From: Ruminococcus sp. UBA7477
Lineage (GTDB): Bacteria > Bacillota > Clostridia > Oscillospirales > Ruminococcaceae
Length of the DNA: 24,579 nucleotides
Assembly (NCBI GenBank): GCA_002479715.1
Contig: DLOT01000048.1
Location: 32,423-57,001 of the forward strand
Direction of reading: 5' to 3'
Every line of letters begins with the position of its first letter. Position 1 is the stretch's first letter. The position numbers were made by a program, and so were the translations under genes. Of this stretch, positions 15,445-22,800 are shown piece after piece. The notes under the pieces are model-generated. The model ran no database searches and was not told where the DNA came from. It saw only the letters and a program-made list of their open reading frames with translations.

Positions 15445-15503
15445 ATAAATATGATTTATACAAAAATCTACACAAAAAATATATAAATATGGAGGTGATT
15501 AAA

Positions 15504-15872
15504 ATGACAAATGTAAAAATTCAACCGCATTGTGATCGTGGAAATGAGGTATTTATCTGCGCTTATAATGAAAGCAAAGAGGATGTGAATTTCAGAATCG
15601 GTGCTTTCAGTGTTTATACATCAAACGGGGAGAAAATTCAAGCCGTTTCAGATGACGATGATAACGTTCATATTTACCACTCACTGAATTCTAACCAAAA
15701 CAGGTATTTAAGTATCATTACAAAGCAGGATATCGAAGTTGGAATGGTTATACAATGTGAAGTAATAGAAATCAAAAACGGAGATACTTTTCCAAGACCG
15801 CGCAACAAAAGCACTTTCAAATTCCGTTTATGCGAAAGTGTGAATAAAAAAGAATGGCAACCTGTTGAATAA
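15504..15872 (+). CDS. Hypothetical protein, 122 residues
   Basis: I do not recognise this family. The ATG at 15504-15506 is chosen over one at 15435 because GGAGGTG lies 6 bases upstream and the earlier start would lie over the promoter. There is no signal peptide or membrane helix; the alternating hydrophobic pattern (EVFICAYNES, VNFRIGAFSVYT, GMVIQCEVIEI) suggests a small beta-rich cytoplasmic domain, with an acidic SDDDDN turn in the middle. It is the first gene after the strong promoter and precedes the split membrane/SHOCT module by 38 bases. The segment is AT-rich compared with its surroundings. Confidence 0.75.
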   Translation: MTNVKIQPHCDRGNEVFICAYNESKEDVNFRIGAFSVYTSNGEKIQAVSDDDDNVHIYHSLNSNQNRYLSIITKQDIEVGMVIQCEVIEIKNGDTFPRPRNKSTFKFRLCESVNKKEWQPVE

Positions 15873-15910
15873 GAGAGCAAATAGTTTTATAATAGTGGAG
15901 GTTAAAAATT

Positions 15911-16066
15911 ATGGATTACGACGATATTATTTTTACTATTTTATTTGCTACTGCAGCAATAGAATCAATAGTGTTCCTCTTTTCTTGTTTTATGATAAGC
16001 ACGAAGAAAGGCAGAAAATTAGCCGACAACGGCGAGGACTTAGTTTTAAAAAATACTCTAAAATAA
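15911..16066 (+). CDS. Short membrane protein frame, probable 5' part of the membrane/SHOCT module
   Basis: A 51-codon frame starting at an ATG with GGAGG 9 bases upstream, a far better start than the TTG/ATG at 15865 in the other frame. It encodes one membrane helix (IIFTILFATAAIESIVFLFS) and a basic/acidic tail, and stops at TAA (16064-16066). The stop overlaps the next ATG as TAATG. A U UUA AAA heptamer at 16045-16051 would let a -1 shift join it to the following frame, giving a 199-residue protein. Whether this is two coupled genes, programmed frameshifting or a one-base loss in the A-run cannot be decided from the sequence. Confidence 0.6.
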   Translation: MDYDDIIFTILFATAAIESIVFLFSCFMISTKKGRKLADNGEDLVLKNTLK

Positions 16067-16509
16067 TGCTATTAACAGGAATAATATGCTTTGCAGCTTT
16101 CTTCTATGCTTTTTTAAATGAGTGTTGGGTTTATATTGATAGACGTTATGGAGAGGAAAAAACTTTTTATATCAGTGATTATCAAGTTGGTCTTTTGCTT
16201 TTCGAAGGCTTGCCAATGTTGTTGTTGGGTGCATTATTTCCATTATATATGTATCCTACAAAAGTTGCAAGAACAAACGGACATAATCAAGCTATTGTCA
16301 TTACATGGATAAATGCAATTTTCGGCGTTACATTGATTTTTTGGCTCGCTATGCTGATATGGGCAAATCAAGGTGGAAATACTAAGAAAGCAATCGGCGA
16401 GACAAGCCTCAAAGATAAGCTATCTGAACTACAAAAACTGAAAGACGAAAACTTGATTGCCCAAGAAGAATTTGACGCTAAGCGAAAAGAAATTATTGAT
16501 AGAATGTAA
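16066..16509 (+). CDS. Superinfection-immunity-like membrane protein with C-terminal SHOCT segment
   Basis: Read from the ATG at 16066 the product is 147 residues; open frame also extends upstream to 15865, but that part is an out-of-frame shadow of the preceding membrane segment. It has a first helix (LLTGIICFAAFFYAFL), a second region (LPMLLLGALFPLYMYP) and a third (WINAIFGVTLIFWLAMLIWA). The last two, with GHNQ between, match the pattern of the Imm_superinfect family (related to T4 Imm), in which an LP...YP segment is followed by N..FG.TL..W...LIWA. The C-terminus (residues about 113-147; LSELQKLKDENLIAQEEFD) is a SHOCT-type helical motif often used for oligomerisation. It probably acts at the cytoplasmic membrane. 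A role in excluding phage is only suggested by family resemblance. A bidirectional terminator follows. Confidence 0.7.
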   Translation: MLLTGIICFAAFFYAFLNECWVYIDRRYGEEKTFYISDYQVGLLLFEGLPMLLLGALFPLYMYPTKVARTNGHNQAIVITWINAIFGVTLIFWLAMLIWANQGGNTKKAIGETSLKDKLSELQKLKDENLIAQEEFDAKRKEIIDRM

Positions 16510-16520
16510 CTGCGTACAAC

Positions 16521-16557
16521 AAAAAGACCTATCTATTTTCACACAGATAGGTCTTTT
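16521..16557. terminator. Bidirectional terminator between convergent genes
   Basis: AAAAGACCTATCT and AGATAGGTCTTTT form a perfect stem with a 10-base loop; a T tract follows on the plus strand (TTTTATTTT) and the A-run on the other side gives a T tract on the minus strand. It serves the membrane/SHOCT gene and the convergent YhaM-like gene. Confidence 0.88.
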
Positions 16558-16601
16558 ATTTTCGTTCTATCGGGTTTATACGCCTCTATTCCTCCGATCA
16601 A

Positions 16602-17594
16602 TCACTCCTGCTTAGGATTATATCCCCTGCCGCTCAGACCGAAGATATCCGAGTGCGTGATCGTGCCCGGCTTCAGATCTTTTGTACCGTTATCACTGGC
16701 ATATATCTTCGCATCGAGATTATCAATATAGTGCAGCGCAAAAGCTTCCGGAACAGCAGGCTTTGCGACCGCTCCCCACTCCGGCTTGCCGTGGTGAGAA
16801 AGTATGAGGTGGACAAGCAGCATCAGTCTGTCGTCGCTGTATTTTTCTTCGCCGCTGTTTTCCCCCGCACGTTTAAGCACCTGATATCCTCCGATAAAAA
16901 TATGCCCGTACAAAACGCCCATCGGCGAATATTCCGCGTCACCGGTCGGCGATGTCTTATACTCCCAGATCTTGCCCAGATCATGCAGAGCCGCTCCGCA
17001 GACCATCAATTCCCTGTCAAGCTCACTGTATACGCCGCAGAGTGCGTCGGCAGCCTTGACCATTCGGTAGGAATGATACAGAAGCCCGGCAAGCATATCA
17101 TGATGCATTTTGATGCTTGCAGACGAGGAAACATACCATTTCTTAAAGTCCGTCAGCAGTTTGATCGCCAAGTCGCTCAATGGCAGATACTTACCTCCGA
17201 CCGTGTTGGCGCTGCTGCTGACAATCTCACATATTTCGTCATACATAAGCTTTCTGTCAACGGGCGGCAGTATCAAAAAGTCATCCTGAACGGCTGCCTG
17301 ATCGGAGGTCGGGGCTATAGACAGCAGCTTTAACGACATTGCCCCGTTGTATGTATCGACACTGATCTTTGTGTCAACGATCGTCCCGGCAGAGATTCCT
17401 TCTGCGTTCAGCCTTTGAACGGTGTAGTCAAAAGCTTTGATCTCTCTTTTCTCGCTGCCGTCGGAAAGAGAAACGACCGAATAATTCTTGCCGTTTTTTG
17501 TCGTTGCCTCAGCCGCAGACAAAACAAGCAGAGTTTTGTCATAGGTCTGCCCGATCTCCATATCGGCAAAGCACTTATATCTTCCAATACCCAT
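16602..17594 (-). CDS. YhaM-like 3'-5' exoribonuclease (OB fold plus HD domain)
   Basis: A 330-residue protein. Residues 1-95 form an OB-type nucleic-acid-binding domain (KNYSVVSLSDGSEKREIKAF). Residues about 160-300 are an HD metal-dependent phosphohydrolase domain with H174 (LLYHSYRM), H204-D205 (ALHDLGKIWEY), H231, H267-H268 (LSHHGKPEWG) and D291/D294 (YIDNLDAK). The order and length match YhaM, a cytoplasmic exoribonuclease that trims RNA from the 3' end in Firmicutes. The ATG at 17592-17594 follows AGAGGG by 8 bases; the TTG just before it is less likely. The stop is TGA and readthrough would enter the terminator, showing that UGA is a true stop here. Confidence 0.9.
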   Translation of the reverse strand: MGIGRYKCFADMEIGQTYDKTLLVLSAAEATTKNGKNYSVVSLSDGSEKREIKAFDYTVQRLNAEGISAGTIVDTKISVDTYNGAMSLKLLSIAPTSDQAAVQDDFLILPPVDRKLMYDEICEIVSSSANTVGGKYLPLSDLAIKLLTDFKKWYVSSSASIKMHHDMLAGLLYHSYRMVKAADALCGVYSELDRELMVCGAALHDLGKIWEYKTSPTGDAEYSPMGVLYGHIFIGGYQVLKRAGENSGEEKYSDDRLMLLVHLILSHHGKPEWGAVAKPAVPEAFALHYIDNLDAKIYASDNGTKDLKPGTITHSDIFGLSGRGYNPKQE

Positions 17595-17634
17595 CAAGCG
17601 ATCCCTCTTTCCGAAAACTATGTTTTACGATAAT

Positions 17635-17663
17635 ATGATAACAGTATTTCAACTAAAAGTCAA
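17635..17663 (-). promoter_or_regulatory. Sigma-A promoter of the yhaM-like gene
   Basis: On the minus strand TTGACT (17658-17663) and TATCAT (17635-17640) are 17 bases apart, with an extended -10 TG. It lies about 40 bases upstream of the start. Confidence 0.75.
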
Positions 17664-17720
17664 GAAGCTGATGTCCGCAGTTACGGACTGCTGTCATAAA
17701 CCGAGACTGTATCACAAAAT

Positions 17721-17739
17721 GCCGCCCGATTAGGACGAC
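17721..17739 (-). terminator. Weak hairpin after the DUF362 gene
   Basis: On the minus strand GTCGTCC pairs with GGGCGGC (two G-T pairs) around a short loop, followed by ATTTTG. It is 13 bases past the DUF362 stop. The U tract is short, so termination may be partial. Confidence 0.35.
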
Positions 17740-17752
17740 CTTTAAATAACTG

Positions 17753-18637
17753 TTATCTGTCTATGTCGATAAGCTCATAATCTGTTGTGCCGATTCCGAG
17801 AGCCTCGGCGGCTTCGATCGTATGAGCGCCGCGCCGTGACTCCACTCTTTCGATAAAGTGAGCCTTTCCGGGATCATCTGAAGCGTAGATCAAATCAAGG
17901 CAAGCGCGGTCGATCGCGACGGGGTCCAGCGAGGACAGGATGCCGATATCTTTCATGCAAGGATCCTCGGCGACCGAGCAGCAGTCACAGTCCACAGAGA
18001 GATTGCACATAATGTTGATATAAACAATATTGCTATTGAACAGATCGACCACCGATTTTGCAGCGTCTGCCATAGCCTCACAAAAGACCTCCTGCGGGGC
18101 GCAATTATCTCAGACGATCGTCTGATCATCGGTATATCCGCCCGAATGGATAAGCGACTTGCCTTCGGAGGAGGCACAGCCGATCGACAGCTGCTTGATA
18201 GCGCCGCCGTATCCGCCCATAGGATGACCCTTAAAATGGGCAAGAGCTATCATTGAATCATAGTTGACGATATTCCTGCCGAGATAATTTTTCTTTAATA
18301 TCTTTCCGTTTGCAATATCGACGCACAAATCAGGCTTCTCGGCGTCCATCAGATCAACATTAAAATAGTCTGTCCAGCCGTGAGCGGCGATCAGCCTTTT
18401 GTGCTTATCCGTATTATTTCTCTCGCCGTCGTATGCGGTATTGCACTCGACCACGACAGCTCCGATCTTATCAATAACAGGCTTCCAGAACTCCGGGTGC
18501 AAGTAGTTTTGATTTCCCGCCTCTCCGGAGTGGACCTTTGCAGCGACCCTGCCGCTCAGCGGCTTTTCGAGAAGCTGATACATCTCGATTACCTTCTCGG
18601 GAGTAATTGTTCTTGTAAAATATACCTTTGATTTCAT
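17753..18637 (-). pseudogene. DUF362 domain protein interrupted by an in-frame TGA
   Basis: A single reading frame from ATG 18637 (GGGGAGGG 7 bases upstream) to TAA 17753, 294 codons, is broken only by TGA at 18110-18112, after codon 175. Both halves belong to one DUF362 protein: the first has VAAKVHSGEAGNQNYL, VVECNTAYDG, ALAHFKGHPMGGYGGA and IKQLSIGCASSEGK; the second has NIVYINIMCNLSVDCDCC, EDPCMKDIGI and SSLDPVAIDRACLDLIYA. The twelve codons between the TGA and the next ATG are also protein-like (DNCAPQEVFCEA), so nothing has shifted frame. The Cys-rich DCDCC region suggests metal or cluster binding; no activity is established for this branch. The simplest reading is a TGG-to-TGA nonsense mutation. 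A hairpin with an AGGUCU loop starting 13 bases after the TGA keeps selenocysteine recoding open. It may be cotranscribed with the XRE gene upstream. Confidence 0.8.
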
Positions 18638-18673
18638 GTTTGTTCCCTCCCCGAAATATTATAACTAATTGCA

Positions 18674-18907
18674 TCACATTATTTCTCCGCTGTCTACATC
18701 TTCGCCCGTTTTTTTATATTCCAGCAGATCTCCGGGCTGGCAGTCCAGAACCTTACAGATAGCGTCAAGAGTCGTAAATCTGACGGCGCGGACCTTGCCT
18801 GTTTTTAGATTTGAAAGATTAACGGTCGAAATACCGACCCGCTGAGCAAGCTCATTAAGCGAGATCTTTCTGTCTGCCATAACTCTGTCAAGTCTGAGTA
18901 TTATCAT
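18674..18907 (-). CDS. Small XRE-family regulator (YozG-like)
   Basis: A 77-residue protein that is almost entirely a Cro/CI helix-turn-helix: ISLNELAQRVGISTVNLSN and KTGKVRAVRFTTLDAICKVL, then CQPGDLLEY, which is typical of the short HTH_26/YozG group. It lies 22 bases after a DUF2975 membrane protein gene, the usual partner of this regulator type, so the two may form a small membrane-linked regulatory pair. The ATG at 18905-18907 has GAGGG 9 bases upstream. The stop is TGA. Confidence 0.9.
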   Translation of the reverse strand: MIILRLDRVMADRKISLNELAQRVGISTVNLSNLKTGKVRAVRFTTLDAICKVLDCQPGDLLEYKKTGEDVDSGEIM

Positions 18908-18929
18908 TACAGCCGCCCTCTGTCAACTA

Positions 18930-19640
18930 TCATATGGTTTCGTCGCTTTCCTGCTGAAGGATAGCGCCGTAGCGGAAAATATAGGTCAGACCGAAGATCG
19001 TCATTGCTATCAGGATAATATTGAAATCAATATGTATTGACATTTCCCCATTTCCTGCAAAAACGCTTGTTAATATGCCCTGCGCCACATCTGCAAATAT
19101 AGATCCGGCCACCAGAAATATAAGTGAATAACCAAAATTCTTCATAGCTTTGAGAACACCTTCCTCAAACGGTGAAGCACAGACCTCGAAAGCCTCGAAA
19201 AGCTTACCGACGAATATGAACACGACCAGAGCCGAAGCACAGCTTATTACCGCGGCGATCAATGCACCGCCCATATCTCTCAATGTCAGCGTTACGGTTT
19301 CACCCACAGCCGATATTGACACTCCGTTGTCGGTCTGCGTTCCTTCAGCCTTTCCGTACATGACTCCGTTAAGCTCGAGAGTTCCTTTGCTCATGCTGTC
19401 TGCAAGCCTCTGCACATCATCGTCGGAAAGATCAACACCGAGCGAATCAAGATTGATCGAAACCACCGCGTCTCCTCTGACTGATATCTTGACAAAATCC
19501 TTTGGCATAGCATACACAGATATTATTGCGGCAATGATGATCACAAGTCCGACGATCATAACCACGCGGAATATCATAGCAATGATCCGTCCTGCCTTGC
19601 CCATACTGTTGATTTTTCCGACTGCTTCCTGCTTATTCAT
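18930..19640 (-). CDS. DUF2975 family membrane protein
   Basis: A 236-residue protein with about four membrane helices: one near residues 20-45 (IIAMIFRVVMIVGLVIIIAA), one near 125-147, one near 170-190 and one near 205-225. An extracytoplasmic segment of roughly 75 residues separates the first two. The CASPFEEGVLKAMKNFGYSL stretch is the recognisable DUF2975 feature. The family's role is not known, but it is very often encoded directly before a YozG-like XRE regulator, as here. The ATG at 19638-19640 has AAGGGG 7 bases upstream and a near-consensus promoter at 19700-19728. The stop is TGA followed at once by TAG. Confidence 0.85.
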   Translation of the reverse strand: MNKQEAVGKINSMGKAGRIIAMIFRVVMIVGLVIIIAAIISVYAMPKDFVKISVRGDAVVSINLDSLGVDLSDDDVQRLADSMSKGTLELNGVMYGKAEGTQTDNGVSISAVGETVTLTLRDMGGALIAAVISCASALVVFIFVGKLFEAFEVCASPFEEGVLKAMKNFGYSLIFLVAGSIFADVAQGILTSVFAGNGEMSIHIDFNIILIAMTIFGLTYIFRYGAILQQESDETI

Positions 19641-19699
19641 AGCAATTCCCCTTCGTTATTATGATTTACGATATGATTTTAATGTTTATCGTTATATTG

Positions 19700-19728
19700 A
19701 GTATACCACAGCAAATTGCGTTTGTCAA
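19700..19728 (-). promoter_or_regulatory. Near-consensus sigma-A promoter of the DUF2975/XRE unit
   Basis: On the minus strand TTGACA (19723-19728) and TATACT (19700-19705) are 17 bases apart. About 55 bases of leader precede the ribosome site. Confidence 0.82.
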
Positions 19729-19807
19729 TAATAATTTATCGATTATCATAAAATTTTTTATGTCGCCCTTAAAACGATGAAAAAGATATATAATGAACAC
19801 GCAAAAG

Positions 19808-19846
19808 ACCGCCCCGCTCAAAGCTTTTTGCCTTGCCCGAGGCGGT
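19808..19846 (-). terminator. Terminator after the large surface protein
   Basis: On the minus strand ACCGCCTCG pairs with CGGGGCGGT (one mismatch) around a loop of about 21 bases, followed by CTTTT. It begins 8 bases past the stop of the surface protein. The short T run makes it a moderate terminator. Confidence 0.6.
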
Positions 19847-19854
19847 TGATATTG

Positions 19855-22800
19855 TTATTCCTCAGTTCTCTTTTTGCGCAGAGCAAGCGCCAGAACTATA
19901 AGCGCAAACACCGCACAGGTATTTGTTGTTTCGCCTGTTCCGGGGCTGTCATCGCCGTTGTTGCCTGTATTGGTTTTGATCCTTGCGTCAGTCATCTCGA
20001 CCGTCTCAACGATCTCGTCATCAACATAAGTCAAGCCGTCGCTGCCGATAATGAACCGAATATCCTCTGCAAGCTCATAGCCTTCAGGTGCTGTAAGCTC
20101 GCGAAGCGTATACATTTTCCGGATATCAAGTCCGTAAACCGTCAAGGCCTCATCAGAGGACGATATAAATTCAAGAACGACCTTTCCGTCCTGATCTATG
20201 ATCTGCAAAACCGCTCCTGCAAGCATCTCGCCGTTTTCACCGAGCTTCTTTATGCTTACTTCAGAAGATCTATTCACAAACTCGGCTTTTTCAGCGCTCT
20301 CGCCGTCTGTCAGATATTCAGCCTCAGCCGTCAGAGTTCCGTCGCCGTTATTTGAAATCGTGACCTTGACATAAACGATCCTGTCAGTGTTGATTATTCC
20401 GCTCTTTGTTACTGAAGAGTCTTCTATGATGAAATAGAAGTGTTCTCCGACATCACCTATAGTGTAGAGTATATCGCTGAAGTCTATAGAGCCGTCCGCC
20501 AGGCTTATGCCTTCCGCAGCGAGAGCTTCATCACTGACAGTTGGATTAACGCCGTCATACTCATAAACCTTGAACTTAAAACCGTCAAGGCTGCTTGCGG
20601 CAACCATTTTATCCAGATTGTCGATGATCTTCTCACCGGTGAGCTTAACACTGCCTTGAGCAGAATACATATTCGTAAATACAGCGGTATAGCTTACCTT
20701 CTCATCTGCCGTTTCGCCGATAAGGTTTCCGTCGCTGTCCGTAACGGTTACCGACAGCGTGCCGTTTCTCTGATCTGTTACTGTCACAGTTATTGTCTGA
20801 ACCGTTGTATCATAGGTATATCCGGCCGCCGTACCTTCGATCTCTCGTATGATATAAGCATGCTCGCCGACATCTGCCAGAGTATAGTTGAGAGTGCTGA
20901 GCAGATCTTTCTGGTTTACGCCGATCGAACAGCTTCCAACCGGGATCTCCTGACCGTCAACGATCTCGACCATCTCAAAATCGAATATGTTTCCGATCGA
21001 AGCGTCGTCATATTCACTTCCATTATCAGTAACGGCAAGCTTATTGGCGTAGATCTCGAGGCTACCGAAAGCGTCATAAGTATTTGTAAAGCTTATCGCG
21101 TCGCTTCCGATACCGGGAAGGACGTTCAAAGTGCCGTCGCCGTTATCCGAAACAAGCACTGTTACCTCATGAACGGTCTTGTCATAACCGACGCCCATTT
21201 CCTCCTTTTCGGCAGAAACAACTTCTCTGATCTCATAGGTGTATAGACCTGTTCCGTCATTCTCGGAATTGAGAATGTAAGGGATCTCGTCGAATGCGAT
21301 AACTCCGTCTTCTCCGCAGACACCGCCGAAGGTCCTTCCGGTCGGAACAGATGTTCCGTCGATCATCTTATACTCATCAATATGGAAAGTGAACTCGCCC
21401 GGGTCGATAGTTCTGCCGTCAAGGGTCTTTGTTCCGCCGAATGTTACACTGCCGACTGCTTCATAAGAGTTCTCAAAATTGCCCTTCTTATCCTCAGGCA
21501 CGGTAACCTCATATGCAATACCCGCTTCATTGATGTCCGCACCGCTCTCAACGGTAATATCAAGCGTTCCGTCGGTGTTGTCCGTCGCCGTTACCCTGAC
21601 AGAATACTCGCTGTCATCATATGTATATCCGGGTGCAGGCTCGTCGGGAACGATCTCCCGGACGATGTAGTCGTGTGTTCCTATGTAGCTGTCAGATCCG
21701 TCAATATAGTATCTTATCGGTGTGAACTCAACATCTCCGTCTGCGTTATTCTTACCTGTTGCAACACAAGTATCTCCCTCGAAGATCCCGAATTCAAACT
21801 GGTTTTCTTCAAGCTCACGTCCCGCAAGAAGCTTTGTCGCTGTAAACGAAATGCTTCCCTCGGCAGAGTAGGTATTGACGAAATCCATTGAAGGAACCTC
21901 AACAAGTTTATCGTTATAATATGTGATGTGCGGCTGGAGAGTTCCGTCGCCGTTATCCGTTACATATACATAAGCCATGAACGACTGCTCGGAATAGGTT
22001 ATACCCGGAATATTCGACTGACCCGTCTGTTCCGGCTTCACCTCTTCAAAGACGAATATGTACTCCTCGCCGAGGCTTGAAGCATCGAGGGTAAGAGGCA
22101 TTATCATTATAGTTCCGTCAAGAAGAGTATATCCGACCAATGAGCTTCCGACGAACTGATATCCTTCATCTTCGATTTTTTTGCTGTAAATACCCACGCT
22201 GAAGCTATACTCAGCGTTTATAAGCATATCCCTGCCGAGAAGCGTCTTTGTGGCTTTGAACCTAATGTTAGCCGTTGCGTCATATTTATTCTTAAACCTA
22301 ATATCCGATGCAGATCCATCGGTCGTTCTGACCGACAATGTTCCGTCGCGGTTATCGCTTACCAAGACTGTGATTGAGAAAACACTTGTGTCATAAACTA
22401 TTCCCGGCTTGTTACCGACTATTTCACTGACAGTGTAGAAGTGATAACCTATATCATCGGCAGTATAATTTATCGTCGGGAATTTGATAGCTCCGCCGTT
22501 TTCAGATGACTCAACGCCCACTTTGAAGACTATTGGCTTTCCCTTACTGTCGTTCTTGACAGTCGTTCTGCTGCCGTCCGTGTACTCGGTAACGGCAAAC
22601 TCAAACTCGTCCTCCTCGAAAGACTTATAATCCATTGTCTTTTTACCTGAGAACACTATGCTGCCCGTAGCGCTGTAGATATTGCCGAAAGAGACAGCTT
22701 CGGGGTATGTCACATCAGCATTCAGAGTGCCGTCACCGTTATCGGTGATCTCGACATAGGCTCTGAAAACGGTGTCATCGTAGTCAACTCCGTTGGCATT

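Noticed and set aside
15865..16065. The upstream part of the frame beginning at 15865 as the true N-terminus of the SHOCT protein
   Set aside because: It has no ribosome site, overlaps the previous gene's end, and is rich in Tyr, Arg and Cys as expected from reading a membrane-helix coding region out of frame. The frame at 15911 has a strong site and a clean helix.
13974..16509. A patatin-based CBASS-type defence system
   Set aside because: The patatin resembles the YjjU-type esterases, has its own promoter, and no nucleotide cyclase or sensor gene lies nearby.
13687..16600. An integrated element with attachment sites at tRNA-Pro
   Set aside because: I found no integrase, transposase or repeat of the tRNA 3' end within the AT-rich segment, so an att pair cannot be claimed.
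18110..18112. UGA reassigned to Trp in this organism
   Set aside because: Several genes in the window end in TGA in sensible places, including the YhaM-like gene where readthrough would enter a terminator, and Trp is otherwise encoded by TGG.
20440..21246. A 268-codon plus-strand frame opposite the surface protein repeats
   Set aside because: Repeated coding on the minus strand produces periodic open frames on the other strand; no start signal or family is visible.
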